Source of the DNA: Neckera pumila
Lineage: Eukaryota; Streptophyta; Bryopsida; Hypnales; Neckeraceae
NCBI GenBank assembly: GCA_963969595.1
Contig: OZ018409.1
Coordinates: 12,042,520-12,106,519 of the forward strand
Length of the DNA: 64,000 nucleotides
Reading direction: 5' to 3'
Positions 46,978 through 58,069 of the stretch are shown here, piece after piece (position 1 is the first letter of the stretch; every line of letters starts with the position of its first letter). The notes under the pieces were generated by a model that worked only from the letters and a program-made list of their open reading frames with translations, did no database searches and was not told the origin of the DNA. Made by a program: the position numbers and the translations under genes.

Positions 46978-48261
46978 CCCTACTGGCGCAGAACTTCCTA
47001 AACCATATGTGCAGAACATTGTGTGTAGTTCTGCTCACAGTGTGCAACACGTGCAAGGACATACGTTAGAGCATGAACTGTAAACTGATGCGTTCATGTG
47101 GTCCTCTTTTTGTCGCATATTAACCTTCTTCTTTGGATTTGTCCAAGAAGACTAGGCACTGCAGAACATGGACTGAGTGAACATTTTGTTATCTGCATTT
47201 CAATACAACAATGGATTTATTCTCTCAATCCCGTTTCTAGGAGATTAAGTGTTGTGTGCGGGTTCCACTATATCCCTTGTCCGATTTTGTAGCCAGTGCT
47301 CTACTGCCACTGCTTTCCTCAAGGGTCAGGGTCACCTTTGTCATGCAAAACACACACTGAAGTGATATTAGGCGGTTTTCTGTTTCATATAGAAGCTTAC
47401 TACACAAATTGATATTGGATTATACATGCCAGTAACTTTTTAAAAAACGCTGACTATGTTTTCACCGAAATTCCTACAACATTGTCATGCGAATGTAAGA
47501 GGGTGCAATTCGGGAAAAATTTAAAACGTCGAGAACACACAGAACCCATAGGATCTTGTAGTAAACTGTTTTGAGAAGATCGGGAAGAGATATCTGAACT
47601 TTCCACCTTGCACATTGCAAGCTAATAGCGTCTGATTTGAAAAAAAAAAAAGCGGCAATCCCAATGAAAAGTGGGCAGTTGTACTTGACAAGGTCACATA
47701 TATATAAAGAAAGGTCCTGCGTGGGGGTACCCTTATTGTGATTCATCATGGAAAGTTTGCTACATAGGGTGGACATTTCAAGTCATTTAGAAATGAACAA
47801 CATATGAGAAAAAGAATATAAGAAAAAAGAAATTTGAAAAAAAAATCAACATTATAATGACAGAGTTTAAATTCATGCATCCAAATTTTTCCAGAATTAT
47901 GGTACATTTTCTACCTTTTTATCATTTTGGAAAGAAGATAAATAAATGTACAAGTACACTTAGAAATTTTGTCTTGCAATTTTGGTCGCCTTAGTTATTG
48001 AAGATCATAATCCGCTACAAATCACATTTCATTTTCTAGATTTCCATCCAAAAAATTAGATCACAGTTTATGATATTTGGTAAATTTTTGTACCTATTAT
48101 CGTGTATTGGTTATGACTGAAGTCTAACTGCATGCCTTCCATCAAGGCCAGTAGGAGCTCCTAAGCACATAAAATAAAATCTAAACATTAGAAGAATTAT
48201 TATGATTTGTTATGTTTCTGGCATTGGAAGCTCCGCTTGGCGCCAAGATGGAATGCAAGGG
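46978..48261. other. Spacer between the convergent MULE genes
   Basis: Presumed 3' end of the transposase gene, then AT-rich sequence. It includes TGCAGAAC sites at 47010 and 47160. 'aggagctcct' (48147) and 'gaagctccgcttggcgcc' (48229) recur in variants around the following minisatellite (48640, 48750). No gene seen. Confidence 0.4.
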
Positions 48262-48600
48262 GGACGGGATACATTTTGCTACCTATTTTTTTTATTTTAT
48301 TTTTATTTTTTAAGAATTGGAAGGTAATACATTTTGCTACCAATTTATTTATTTATTTTTTTTAATTTTTTAAACTTTGGAGGGAATACATCTTGCTACC
48401 AATTTTTTTTTTTTTTTAATTTCTTTTAATTTGGGAGGGCATACATTTTGCTACCTTTTTTTTTTAATTTTTTAGAGTTTGGGAGGGTATACATTTTGCT
48501 ACCCATTTTTTTTATTGTTTTTTTTTTTTTTTTTTAAATTGGGATGGGATACATTTTGCTACAAATTTTTATTTTTTTATTTTTTAATTTCTTAAAAATA
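48262..48600. repeat. Minisatellite, six units of about 50-62 bp
   Basis: Each unit carries 'ggagggatacattttgctacc' or a close variant followed by a T/A homopolymer-rich stretch. Units start near 48263, 48318, 48378, 48430, 48479 and 48539. It is bordered by inverted 'gaagctccgcttggcgcc'-type sequences. The rest of 48601-49120 shows nothing codable. Confidence 0.8.
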
Positions 48601-49123
48601 GGGGGACTCCATACTGCATTGTAGGGTCACTCTCGGCGCAACGGGGAGCTTTGAAGCATTAAGGAAACTACAAGATAAATAAATAAAATGTTAAGAAAAA
48701 AAAATTGAAACCAAATATTTTAGAAAACTAAAAAACGTTGCTTGGAGGCTCCTATTGGTGCCGAGGGGAATCCTAATGCGGAGCATAATTTAATTGGCAG
48801 AACATAATATAATTAACAATATAATTAACAGAAGTGGAGTTCATCCACTGTGTTGTCCAAGCCGGAGTACAAACTGAAATGTGACCCTAAACCCCGATAG
48901 AAGCGTGAGGATCTGAAAGTAGCATATATACAGCCCCCAGTGTTACTTCACGACGACGTCTCCGGGGGATCCACCAACTGCAGTATCGCACTGGAATGAA
49001 CTCACTGCATGAATTCTTGCATGCCATACTGTTGAAGCAGAACCCTATCCCAATATACTTGGGCCTAATTTACAGCTGCACAACTTCAGAGCTACCATAG
49101 ATCTAAATAGCTTACCAAATAAT

Positions 49124-52100
49124 TCAAGAACTTGCGTAATCGATCTTCCTCGGGGACAACCTCTGCACACTACGGGTATGTTCTGCTCCTTTCGCACTCC
49201 GGGAACCTTTACGGGCGCTAATGGAGGTCACTAGGGAATCGCCACCGGCAAGCAAACCGTGTTCCAGGAGTTTGCATTCGGAATCACCGGCGTCCTGCTC
49301 TACAATACTGCATCTTGGTTTAGCAGGGCTAAGGAATACCTGCCACTGAGCATCGGGACCGTGCACGCTGCGTAGGACTTGGTACAGAGTTCTCTTAACC
49401 CAGTCCCGCATCTAGATCCCACCATCCTCCATCAACCACTTCGACACCTGAAACAGCCTTACACACTTCAACACGTGTCCTGCAAATGTAAGAGGAAATG
49501 TCCAGTGGTAAACTTTTCGTTAGAATCACATACCTTTGACGCATTAAGTGCTCCCTTACAGCATTGTCGGATGCATGTCAAGGCGTACTTCATGGTCCAA
49601 TATCCGCACTCCCACATCTCACTCTGCACCGGCACTGATGGCCGCTTCCAAGAACGCCGGTCAACGGCATAGCTGTACCTCTTGTCCTGCTGAGTTATCC
49701 CTAATCTCTGAGCCTATAGTTTACCTAGAAGTCGATAGAAAGTTGTGTTGTTGTGCAATGTAGCAGAATGCAGTGAATCAAAATGGAATAGCTGTGACTC
49801 ACTCATCATGACTGCTAAATTCCAGTGCCCCGCATCCACAACAGGCACTACCAAAATGGAGGGATCACGGTCAAGTGGAAATTTCTTCCTTAAAAACTCC
49901 TCAACTAGGCTGTACGTCTCCTTTTGTCCGGTCGCGAATTTCTTTAGAGAGCTGAAAAGAAACGGACTGCAGAACAATTATTGCTTAGAAGGGTACTGCA
50001 ATAAGCACCAATGGCGGAACCAATCAAAAAGAGCAGAACTAACCCACAAATCCTGTTCAAAAAGGGCCCGAGTGTCCCGCGGAATGGCCAGAGAGCAAGA
50101 GTGACTTGCTTCTCTGAAGTGCAGTGTGAACACCTCACACCCACCTGCCATATCCACAATGCGGTCGAGTTCGCCTTCGAGCCTACAACACGAAATAGGT
50201 AATCGTTACTTTGGGCAATTCACTGCAACACTAAACTAATGCAATCCACAATGAGAATGAAGCCAATGAGTGCAAGACGGTAGAATACGACTGGAATGAA
50301 CTCTGTGAATAAGCATGGTTCATTGAGGTATACAAGCGTCCAACTCAGAGTATGTTCCGCGGGACATAGTGTTCTGCAGTGGCATACCATTGTATGACAC
50401 GAGAGCATCGTCTACACCGCAGAACTACATAGCCCTACAGGTCTCACTGCTCTACATCAAGCGCGTCTTCCGTGACCTCGTCTGCAAGGACATGTGGGTC
50501 GCGAGTGGTGTCCTATTCAATCGACTGCAGGTCGTCGCCTTCGTCCTGTGGAAGGTTGGGTCCCACCATTACGGAAGGTTTTCCTGCACGACCACTCTCA
50601 TCGGACTTGGACTTCACTGCGTCTGGAACGTCCGGTAGTGCGGTGTCGTTGTTCACTACCACCCTGGAACTCCCTGCATCGCCTTTCAGAATTGTTCCCT
50701 GCTCGCGAACGAATGCTGGCCCCTCCCCTAATGCACATGCCCGTGGTACCTCTCGCATGTGCAACTCGATGACTTTCTCCTCTGAACCCTGGTCAGCGCT
50801 GCCAGGGACTTCATTTCCTAATGAAGTTGTGACGAAGTCCTGCGCAGAGTAACCCTCAATTCCTCGAAGGACAGTGGATTCGGTGCCGGTTGGGATTTCG
50901 CCCTCTCCTACGATCTGCTCACCCGGCTCTCGATTCTCCTGCTCTCCCTGTCATGACGTGTCATCACCTGCTTCTTTGGACTTGGGATGGTGCAATCGTG
51001 GGGACTACATCAAAAGACGCTGGACTACGCGCAGTCCTGAAACGCAAAGGTCTTGCATGCCCTGAATAGATCTTTGCAGGACAACTTGACCTCCAAAGGC
51101 GGCACTCGCATAGGTGGTTTCTCCCACAAACACCCACCCCATGTCGATATCTTCACGAAGTGCGACTGTGTCTCGAAAGGTCTACACGGAAATAGACAGA
51201 ACAAACCTTGGTGAAAATGCAGAACATACTACAATCGTCAGAGAAGAAGACAACTCTTTCCAACCCGGAAGCCTAAAGACGAGGTCATCCTCAGAAGACA
51301 AAACCGCCACCTGGAAACGGAAGTGGTAGAACATAGTTTGGAATCTTACCTTCTGGCACTCTTGCTTGTCGGCATCGGTACATGGTTTGCCGTGCCACAG
51401 ACTCTCCAAGGAAGACCTCTACCCATTGCGCTGCATATCTAGAAATGCTCGTCGACAGACGCGGTGGAAGAACTCTCTGACCTTCTCGACGACCTCGGCT
51501 TGCTGTCCGGAATACCCTAAAAGCGCGAGGAGGTCCGTCTTGCACTGATTAACGGACTCCATACTACTAAACATCGTTGGGAAGAACACCCAACCGTGAT
51601 GTAAAAAATCTAGCGCAGCAGCCACGAGTTGCTTCGACGTGGATCCCTCTTGAGCAACAGCTAGTAGATTCTCAGAAGTAAGCCCTAGAGATGGGTGGGC
51701 CAAGGGCTCCGCCTTTCCTGTTGCACGGCGAAGCATAATCTTCACCGCTCGAAGAATCTGCGAGCATTCTTTTTCAAGAGAGAACTTTGCTGGTGCGTCT
51801 TCGGCCACCCACTCCTCTAGAATTTTGTCCAGCTCCTCCGTAGTGTGAGCCCAAGGAGCTCTCCGTCGCCGCTTGTGCATGCCTTGCAGCATTATGTACA
51901 GTGGCGACCATTGCCACTGCTGTTGCTCATCAGCGAGGTTCTTTGCATTGTCGAATAACCAAAGTCGGTCTTCGACGTGCTTAAACCGCAGAACCTCCAG
52001 AGTCTTCCTAGCCTTTTCCTTCTCAATGGTATACCTGTCCATGTCATTCCAGAACTCCAAGTAATGCTGGATGTCGCGGAATCCCTTGTCCACAGACTCT

Positions 52101-54198
52101 TCCAAACCGTCGGCTTCGAAGAACTTCGGGTCGAACTTCTTCAGGGACCGCTGAACTTCCATCCGGAATTCTTCAGTCTTCTCCACCGTGCTAGTGCCCT
52201 GTATTAGAGAAAATCAGTAACCAAATTCCATTAGCAAAGGGTATACACAATCTGTTTGGTCAACGCGAACCCCTGCAAAAAGATGCAGGACCCGGTGAAA
52301 AGTAGCTGACAGTGTAGGACAATGTTCTGCACCCTGACAAAAACGACATGAAGGATTGCAGAACTCCGAAGTGTTTGATCGGAAGGGGACGAACCTGATC
52401 CTCTTCATCGTCTGGGTAACCCCACATCCCAAGGACCTCATACATTTTCTTAACGAGGATGCCTTCTTCATGCATACGCCGGAGTTCCTTCATTGCCGCC
52501 TCCGGATCTTTTAGCACCTTAGAATCGAGCACTAACCCACTATCATGAACCATAAGCGCAGCACCAATCCACTGCACTTCCTCCGGCTTTGCCCTCAGCC
52601 CGGTCTTGCCCTCTAACGTCCACTTAGCCGCCACAGCTTCAGCTTCGGCAACCACCTCGTCACGGCTTACTGCAGGCTTCTCTTTTGTCTTCGTGGCCGG
52701 GTTCTGCTTCAACGTCGTATCGCGCAACGTCTTCTTCGAACTCGTGCCCTCCAGCGTAGCCAAGCTTGCAAGCTTTCGTCCAAGTGCTCTGCTGCCTTCG
52801 GCTCCTGGAGTCACATCCGCGCAAGACACGGGATCTGCGGCGGTGTCCTGCATGGTGTCTTGCGACAGTCGGGCGTGCGACCCGGACCTAGTCTGTCGGT
52901 CGCTACACTTCTCCGGTGGAGAGGGATTCGTCTTCGGCTTGTACCCAAGCTAGCAGAGGTCAGCTTTGCCCGGAAGAAGTGCTCCCCTCGGCTTCTCGGA
53001 CGCACCTGCGGCTTTGTTCTTCGGTATGTCCTTCGCAGAGTGGTCCTGCACCGTGCTTCGCTGGACTGGGAGCTTCTGTTTCTTCTTTGGCGCCGACACA
53101 TCATGTTCTTCTTGGACCTTTGGTTTCCTTTTCGGCGCTGACGTTTCTGGTTCCCTAAGGCGGCGCTTCAAGGAAGGCTGCCTGACCGGCTTAGCTACGC
53201 CCTGGTTGAGGAGAATCTGCTTCAACTCTTCGCCTTCACCCTTCAACCACATCGGATACATTTTGAGGAAGGCTTCATCGCGGTATTTTTCACATTCTCC
53301 CATCATCCGATGCCAGGAAAGGCGGTTCTTGTCCTTGCACTCCATCTGGCAGTGAATGCAGAAGAACGGCTTCCTCCCAGTCGCGGTACACTCTGCATCC
53401 GGGTTCTTATTGGTGACATGCGCCTCCACGGTGAGCTTCTCGTACTCCGCTCCGTGTAAAGACAGGCGGCCCGCCTCCTTGAGTGCGTCATCTTGCTCTT
53501 GTACAAGCGCAAGTTGCCGGCATCTCCAACTTTCACCTGCACTCTCCGGAAAGCAGAAACAAGTTAGTTTGGTAGACAGTACGCTCAAAGCTAGGCTGTG
53601 CCCCTCCGAGACTGAGTGCGGTCTGTGGATAGCAACCATAGATATGTAGCACATCTGACAGGAAGAAATTGCAGGACACATAGAACCCTAAAACGGTAAT
53701 CATCGCCATTAGGGATGTAGGACAATGCTTCTAGGAATGTGCAGGACACAGTGGACCCTAACTCTGTAATCCACGACATTTGGTATAAATGACAAAGCCT
53801 AAACAGCAAAATGCAGGACCCTAAACCCTAAACCCTATAATCAGAATCGTAAACGAGAGATGCATTACTTACGTTTTTTACGAGCCCGGGTGGACTGAAG
53901 CGGAGAATATCCTTGAACTCGACCAGACCAAGCCACCGGATCATGTCCGGATCCTGGTAAGCGTTCGATTGCCGTCGTTGTCGATTAGCATAATGACTTT
54001 CCGGTACTTCAACTGTCCAGCCGCTAGCATTTTCGGCTTCTTCTTGGCATCCGCGAACTTCTTCGGCGCGGTGTTCTGCAACTCAGTTTTGCTTGGCTCG
54101 CTGTCACCGCTCCCTTCTTCCGAGTCTCCGTCGTCACTCGTATCTCCATTCCTCTCAGATAGGGAGTCGTCGGAGACTGTAACACTGGAACGAGGCAT
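49124..54198 (-). pseudogene. Transposon-borne Ulp1/C48 cysteine protease gene, multi-exon, with in-frame TAG stops
   Basis: From ATG 54198: an acidic N-terminus (SERNGDTSDDGDSEEGSGD) ending at donor GTAAGT (exon end 53873), then a long exon about 53541-52389. The long exon has a Cys/His finger (FCIHCQMECKDKNRLSWH) and basic nuclear-signal-like runs (KRKPKVQEEH, APKKKQKL). A helical exon, about 52203-51350, contains YLEFWNDMDRYTIEKEKAR and WAHTTEELDKILEEWVAED. A linker lies at about 50980-50500. The protease exon, about 49966-49540, carries the C48 catalytic set: His in AGHWNLAV, Asp in FHFDSL, Gln and Cys in QSEMWECGYWTMKYAL (Cys codon 49616-49618). The C-terminus is at 49414-49124. TAG stops lie at 52950-52952, 51419-51421, 50513-50515, 49714-49716 and 49412-49414, one TGA lies near 50952, and single-base frameshifts lie near 53965 and 53490. 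Such proteases cleave SUMO-like conjugates; the role in transposons is unknown. Confidence 0.8.
53663..53840. repeat. Imperfect intronic repeat ending in telomere-type CCCTAAA units
   Basis: Three units of about 72 bp each open with 'tgcaggac' (53670, 53740, 53812), followed by a 'ccctaa'-type motif. The last contains nearly three exact CCCTAAA repeats at 53819-53837. It lies within an intron of the protease gene. Confidence 0.7.
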
Positions 54199-54694
54199 TC
54201 CGCCCTCCGACCTGAACCCTAAATTATCAAGGTGTGCAATAATCCAGGCGGCCCGCATGAATCTAAAATCGCTCAGACAACGGAACTGAAGTGGAAGAGA
54301 CCCTAACCGAAATGACGAACAACGGAATTGAAATGTATGTGACCCTACAGCGGTTTACAAGAACGCGGACCCTCAAGTGGAAAGCCAAAAATGCAAAGGA
54401 AAGTGCCTAAGCAAGGAACGGCGGCTTCCTTACTCGACAGTGCGGCCTAAAAACGTCCTCAGGAAAAATGCCGTATGCACGCGAGAAGAGCGAGAAGCGC
54501 GAGAAGAGCGAGAAAAACGTGAAGAGCGGCACCGTCGGAGAAGAGCAATCTCGAACCACCATGAATCCTCAGTCTAAACCGTAAAACACCGCGCCCAACA
54601 ACGACGAACAATACACTACAGAGGTTCTGCAAAAACGCGCACGAAAATGAAAATGAAAAGCAAAACTGCAGGAAGCTGGAAGACAACCAACAGG

Positions 54695-55177
54695 TCCTGC
54701 AATTAATTCACTGTCATCATTCGTGAACCCCCAAGCCGTCCCGTCGAGGCGCGCTGGACGTCGTTCATTCCCTCCGTCGGGTTCGCGGAAATCGTCGTCG
54801 CGTCGGGGAGCACCCTCCGCACGTTCCCAAATAATCAGGCTGTCCTTTGTGGGTCGGCAAGCCGCGGCGTGCAGGCCGGGCCCAACCTGGACCCCGCGTG
54901 CCACGTCAGGTGGGCCCACAAAAGATGGCACGATTTAACATCCTGCCTCTCGAAACTTGGGGAATAAATGAAAAGGTCTCTCGAAACTTGGAAAAAAAGA
55001 TAAAATAACTCATACCGAGCTGCAAGCAAGACTCTTCATTTGGCCGGGTGCTCTTCAAATTTGGCCATGCCCGGACATTTTTTGGCCCTCGCCGTGCGTG
55101 CCATGGGGCATTCATTATGGCCGGGTACGGCCATTTGCCTAGTTTGAGCCACTTGTTGAGTTGGAGTGGGGATGCTC
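54695..55177. repeat. Right terminal inverted repeat of the MULE
   Basis: 483 bp, the inverse of 42656-43078 with extra sequence in the outer half. It includes a short duplicated 'ctctcgaaacttgg' at 54950-54990. Confidence 0.85.
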
Positions 55178-56747
55178 TAAGCCCATATTCTGTGGAGTAT
55201 CTTATGTTCACGGACACCAAACTACAAATATAATATCCCAGCTGAAACTCGGGTATGGTTGATTTGCGAAGCCAAATCAAATTTACAGAAGTGGAGAAAG
55301 CTAATTGAAGCAGGTGATGAAAAAAGATGCTTTGACTCATACTCTTGTTGCTGCATCATTCACAGATGAAGGCTTTAAGTTGCAACAAGGAAAAGAGCCG
55401 AACATTAATCTGACACATTTACTAACTGTAATCTAACTCCCGTGCAAGAATTTGCATTGTCAATTTTGTTAAATTGACACTATTCAGCGTGCATAGCAAA
55501 AATTGTATCAAATGTACAAAAGCTCCAAAAAAATAGGACAGGATTGGTATAGAATTATTTTCAGATTGCACGTCCTAAAAGCTAGTGCCATAGTTTGTAC
55601 TCATATGCAAGTTTAATGAAATTGGTGTCCTAGACCTTTTAGTTATTTCTTGTATAGGAAGGAGACAAGTTTACCTTGTTCGGATAATGGATGACCAAAA
55701 TCCAGAATTATATAATCATACAATCACACGTTGCTAGGCAATACACTTACATTTATATCACAGTCCATCACTCCACCAAAATGGCAACAAGTCTTTTGCT
55801 TGATCCAATTGGTCATTTGTCTGAGCCAATTGCAATTGCAACTTTATTATGTCTTGAGCCAACTTTACTATCTCTTGGTTTATTTTGTCCAAATGTTGCA
55901 ATGTACTCTTTTGTACTTCTTGCATCAATTCAAAGTTCTTTGTTCCATTTGTTTCCTTTGTCTTATTAGATTGCTCATTCAATCTCTTTCTTTGATGATG
56001 AAATTGCAAATTTGCAAGCTGATGAAATTGCAAATTTGTTGCATCTATAGATAAATTGGTATCTTGGCTAGAATCTTCTATAGTTGTTTTAGATGTCACC
56101 CGATGTAAGTTTGTACTATTAAACCCGATGTTAGTTTGTCACGGGATGTGCTGGACGTGGTGGGATGACATTGGTTGAAGTTGCAACTTCATTAGCATTG
56201 ATTGTGTTGTTGGTTGGCTTTGCACTAGTCATTAGAAGGGTTTTGGGGGCCTTGGAAGACTGTTTCTAGTTTGCCCAGATTTAGTGAACGATGGTATGGG
56301 TGTGTCAAATTTTTTTTTTACCAAAATATCATTTTTAAGCAATTTTTTTTTTCCAAAAATGATGTGGCAGTCGTTCTGCCACGTCAGACAGCTACTGCAG
56401 CTGCGTTCCTGCAGTTTGGGAATGCAGGGGAACTCGCAGTCTCCCAACACCCCGAAATCTCCTCTGATGTCCAAGTTTATAAAGAGCAATGATGTTCATT
56501 TTTCTTGTCAAGGTGATTTCACAAATTGAACAAGATTTGGTTTCATTTTGAAGCCACACGTAGATGCATTACCAACAAAAGATGTGATTGCATGAGGTTG
56601 CAATTGGATCAATTTGCGGGCTTCATGCAAATGTGGCACCACTACAAAAGAAAGGGGTGTTTTAACTATAGTCCTAGTAGTATAATCTTGTAAGGAATGA
56701 CCTTTTTAAGAGATTTTTCATAAAATTTCACCAGAAATACATTTTCT
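55178..56747. other. Intergenic region with one coiled-coil-like minus frame
   Basis: The minus frame 56099-55758 (113 codons) is rich in Gln/Asn/Leu, with heptad-like stretches (LDKINQEIVKLAQDIIKLQL). It resembles the tails of Myb-like accessory proteins of PIF/Harbinger elements, but nothing else of such a protein is visible. The remainder is AT-rich with no gene recognized. Confidence 0.35.
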
Positions 56748-57000
56748 TTAACCCCTAAAGCACCATTTGCAAAGTCCAGGCAAATTCCTATGATCTCAAT
56801 TTCTAAATAGATTTTTTGAAAGTTTTTTGGAGATGGGAAAGCACATTGGCATTTTTAGGAAAATAATTTTTTTCCACAAACTTGACGCTTTTCAGTTTAG
56901 ACCATGTGGTCTAAACTCTATACTAATCCTAGATTTTGGGGGATAAAGAAGGAATTGAATGGAAAAATGGCAGATTTCATATGCCATTTTAACAAAATTT
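56748..57000. mobile_element. Single TTAA-CCCCTAAAG terminus (truncated element)
   Basis: TTAA-CCCCTAAAGCACCATTTG at 56748 is the same terminus as in elements A-F, but no inverse end is found downstream before 58100. The extent given is nominal. It is likely a truncated or rearranged copy. Confidence 0.5.
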
Positions 57001-57361
57001 CTCATGAGTACACCTGATAGCCCTTTGTTTGGAGCATTTTATGTTTCAGAGACCTGTGTGAGCTCGAATCTGGATCTAGGAGGTAGGAACACTGGATTCC
57101 AAAAGAGGACAAATGTGCAACATATGTCACATGATAGTATTTTCTGACGCAGCCCACTTGATTGTTCATGTAGTCCAAAACTGAGTCCTGATTTACTAAT
57201 CTTGATTGGTATGTCTGGAGTAATTCTGAGCTTCAACAAATAATGATTGATGTATCACAGATCCATTGATTTTCTTCCTAGACTTCGCGATCCCCACGAT
57301 TTGAGCAAAGCTTGCTTCACGGCTGGACGTGTTCGCCACTGCCACTCCTCAATCTTGGACG

Positions 57362-57796
57362 TCAGAAACAAATTGTAATTCCTCTGACATCGTTGCCCTC
57401 ACCGAACACAACCACGTCGCGCATCTCTCCACTTGAAGGCCGGGACTCTAAAGCTGGCGTCACCCCATTTGCCACCGCTGAGTTGGTCCGAATCCAATCC
57501 AGGACGTCATAGTTTCGCTCCAGGTCCTCGCTCGTTGGCAAGCATAGGACAAGCGCTCCGTTGTCACGCAAATAAGGAATGGCATTGATGTCGCTGCTCA
57601 ATATGGTTACAAGGCAGGGCGGGGCTTGGCCTTGCAGGTATCGGCACACGCATTGCCAGCAAAAGGAGTGACTACAAGCAGTGATCACTGGATTAGTTGG
57701 GGGAGTGAGGGAGCACATGTTGCAGGCGACTACCGACACTTGGGATAGATCGATTGAGCTTACACAAGCCCTTGTCGAATGCCAACCGCCATCCAT
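57362..57796 (-). CDS. Short RING-finger-like protein (144 aa), possible E3 ubiquitin ligase or remnant
   Basis: An uninterrupted frame from ATG 57796. Residues about 26-62 form a RING-type half: CNMCSLTPPTNPVITACSHSF, then CWQCVCRYLQG and PPC, giving CxxC, then CxH and CxxC. The last metal pair is incomplete (a single Cys after Pro-Pro), so it could bind one zinc fully and a second poorly. After the finger are IPYLRDNGALVLCLP and DLERNYDVLDWIRTN, with no known domain. A TATA box (57954-57962) lies about 160 bp upstream on the same strand, supporting a real promoter. It could be an intact small gene or the surviving end of a larger RING protein. Confidence 0.55.
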   Translation of the reverse strand: MDGGWHSTRACVSSIDLSQVSVVACNMCSLTPPTNPVITACSHSFCWQCVCRYLQGQAPPCLVTILSSDINAIPYLRDNGALVLCLPTSEDLERNYDVLDWIRTNSAVANGVTPALESRPSSGEMRDVVVFGEGNDVRGITICF

Positions 57797-57953
57797 GATT
57801 ACGATTTTAGCTTCCAGTGCTACAGTCCAATGCTCCCCTCGACCACTCTCAAAAGTACATAGAACGATTCAGTATTCACTGTAATAATGGCATTTGAAAG
57901 AAAGATCTCAAGCTCAGACGATGTGGAAAATGAAATCTGTTGCTGGCGTGGTC

Positions 57954-57962
57954 CTTTATATA
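57954..57962 (-). promoter_or_regulatory. TATA box of the RING-finger gene
   Basis: TATATAAAG read on the minus strand, about 160 bp upstream of the predicted ATG. Distance and sequence fit a plant core promoter. Confidence 0.5.
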
Positions 57963-58069
57963 GCCGGGCCAACTGAATTCAAACTCTCAACTGTCGAGAA
58001 TTCATTTGCTTTCAACTAAACCTCGGTAGGAAACTTCGGTATGAAATTTACTTGTTAAATCATCGGCAG

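Larger units (their letters stand above)
42656..55177. mobile_element. 12.5-kb Mutator-like element with long terminal inverted repeats, carrying MULE transposase and Ulp1-type protease
   Basis: The outermost ends are GAGCATCCCCACTCC at 42656 and its exact inverse at 55163-55177, both flanked by TAA. Inverted similarity extends through about 420-480 bp. Inside, a MULE transposase gene runs plus (43.7-47.0 kb), and a gene ending in a C48/Ulp1 protease domain runs minus (54.2-49.1 kb); they converge on a repeat-rich spacer. MULEs carrying Ulp1-like genes are known in flowering plants (Kaonashi/KI-MULE type); this copy shares that gene pairing. Its GC content is higher than the surroundings. The usual 8-11-bp MULE target duplication is not apparent; only TAA is repeated. 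Stops and frameshifts in both genes indicate decay. Confidence 0.88.
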
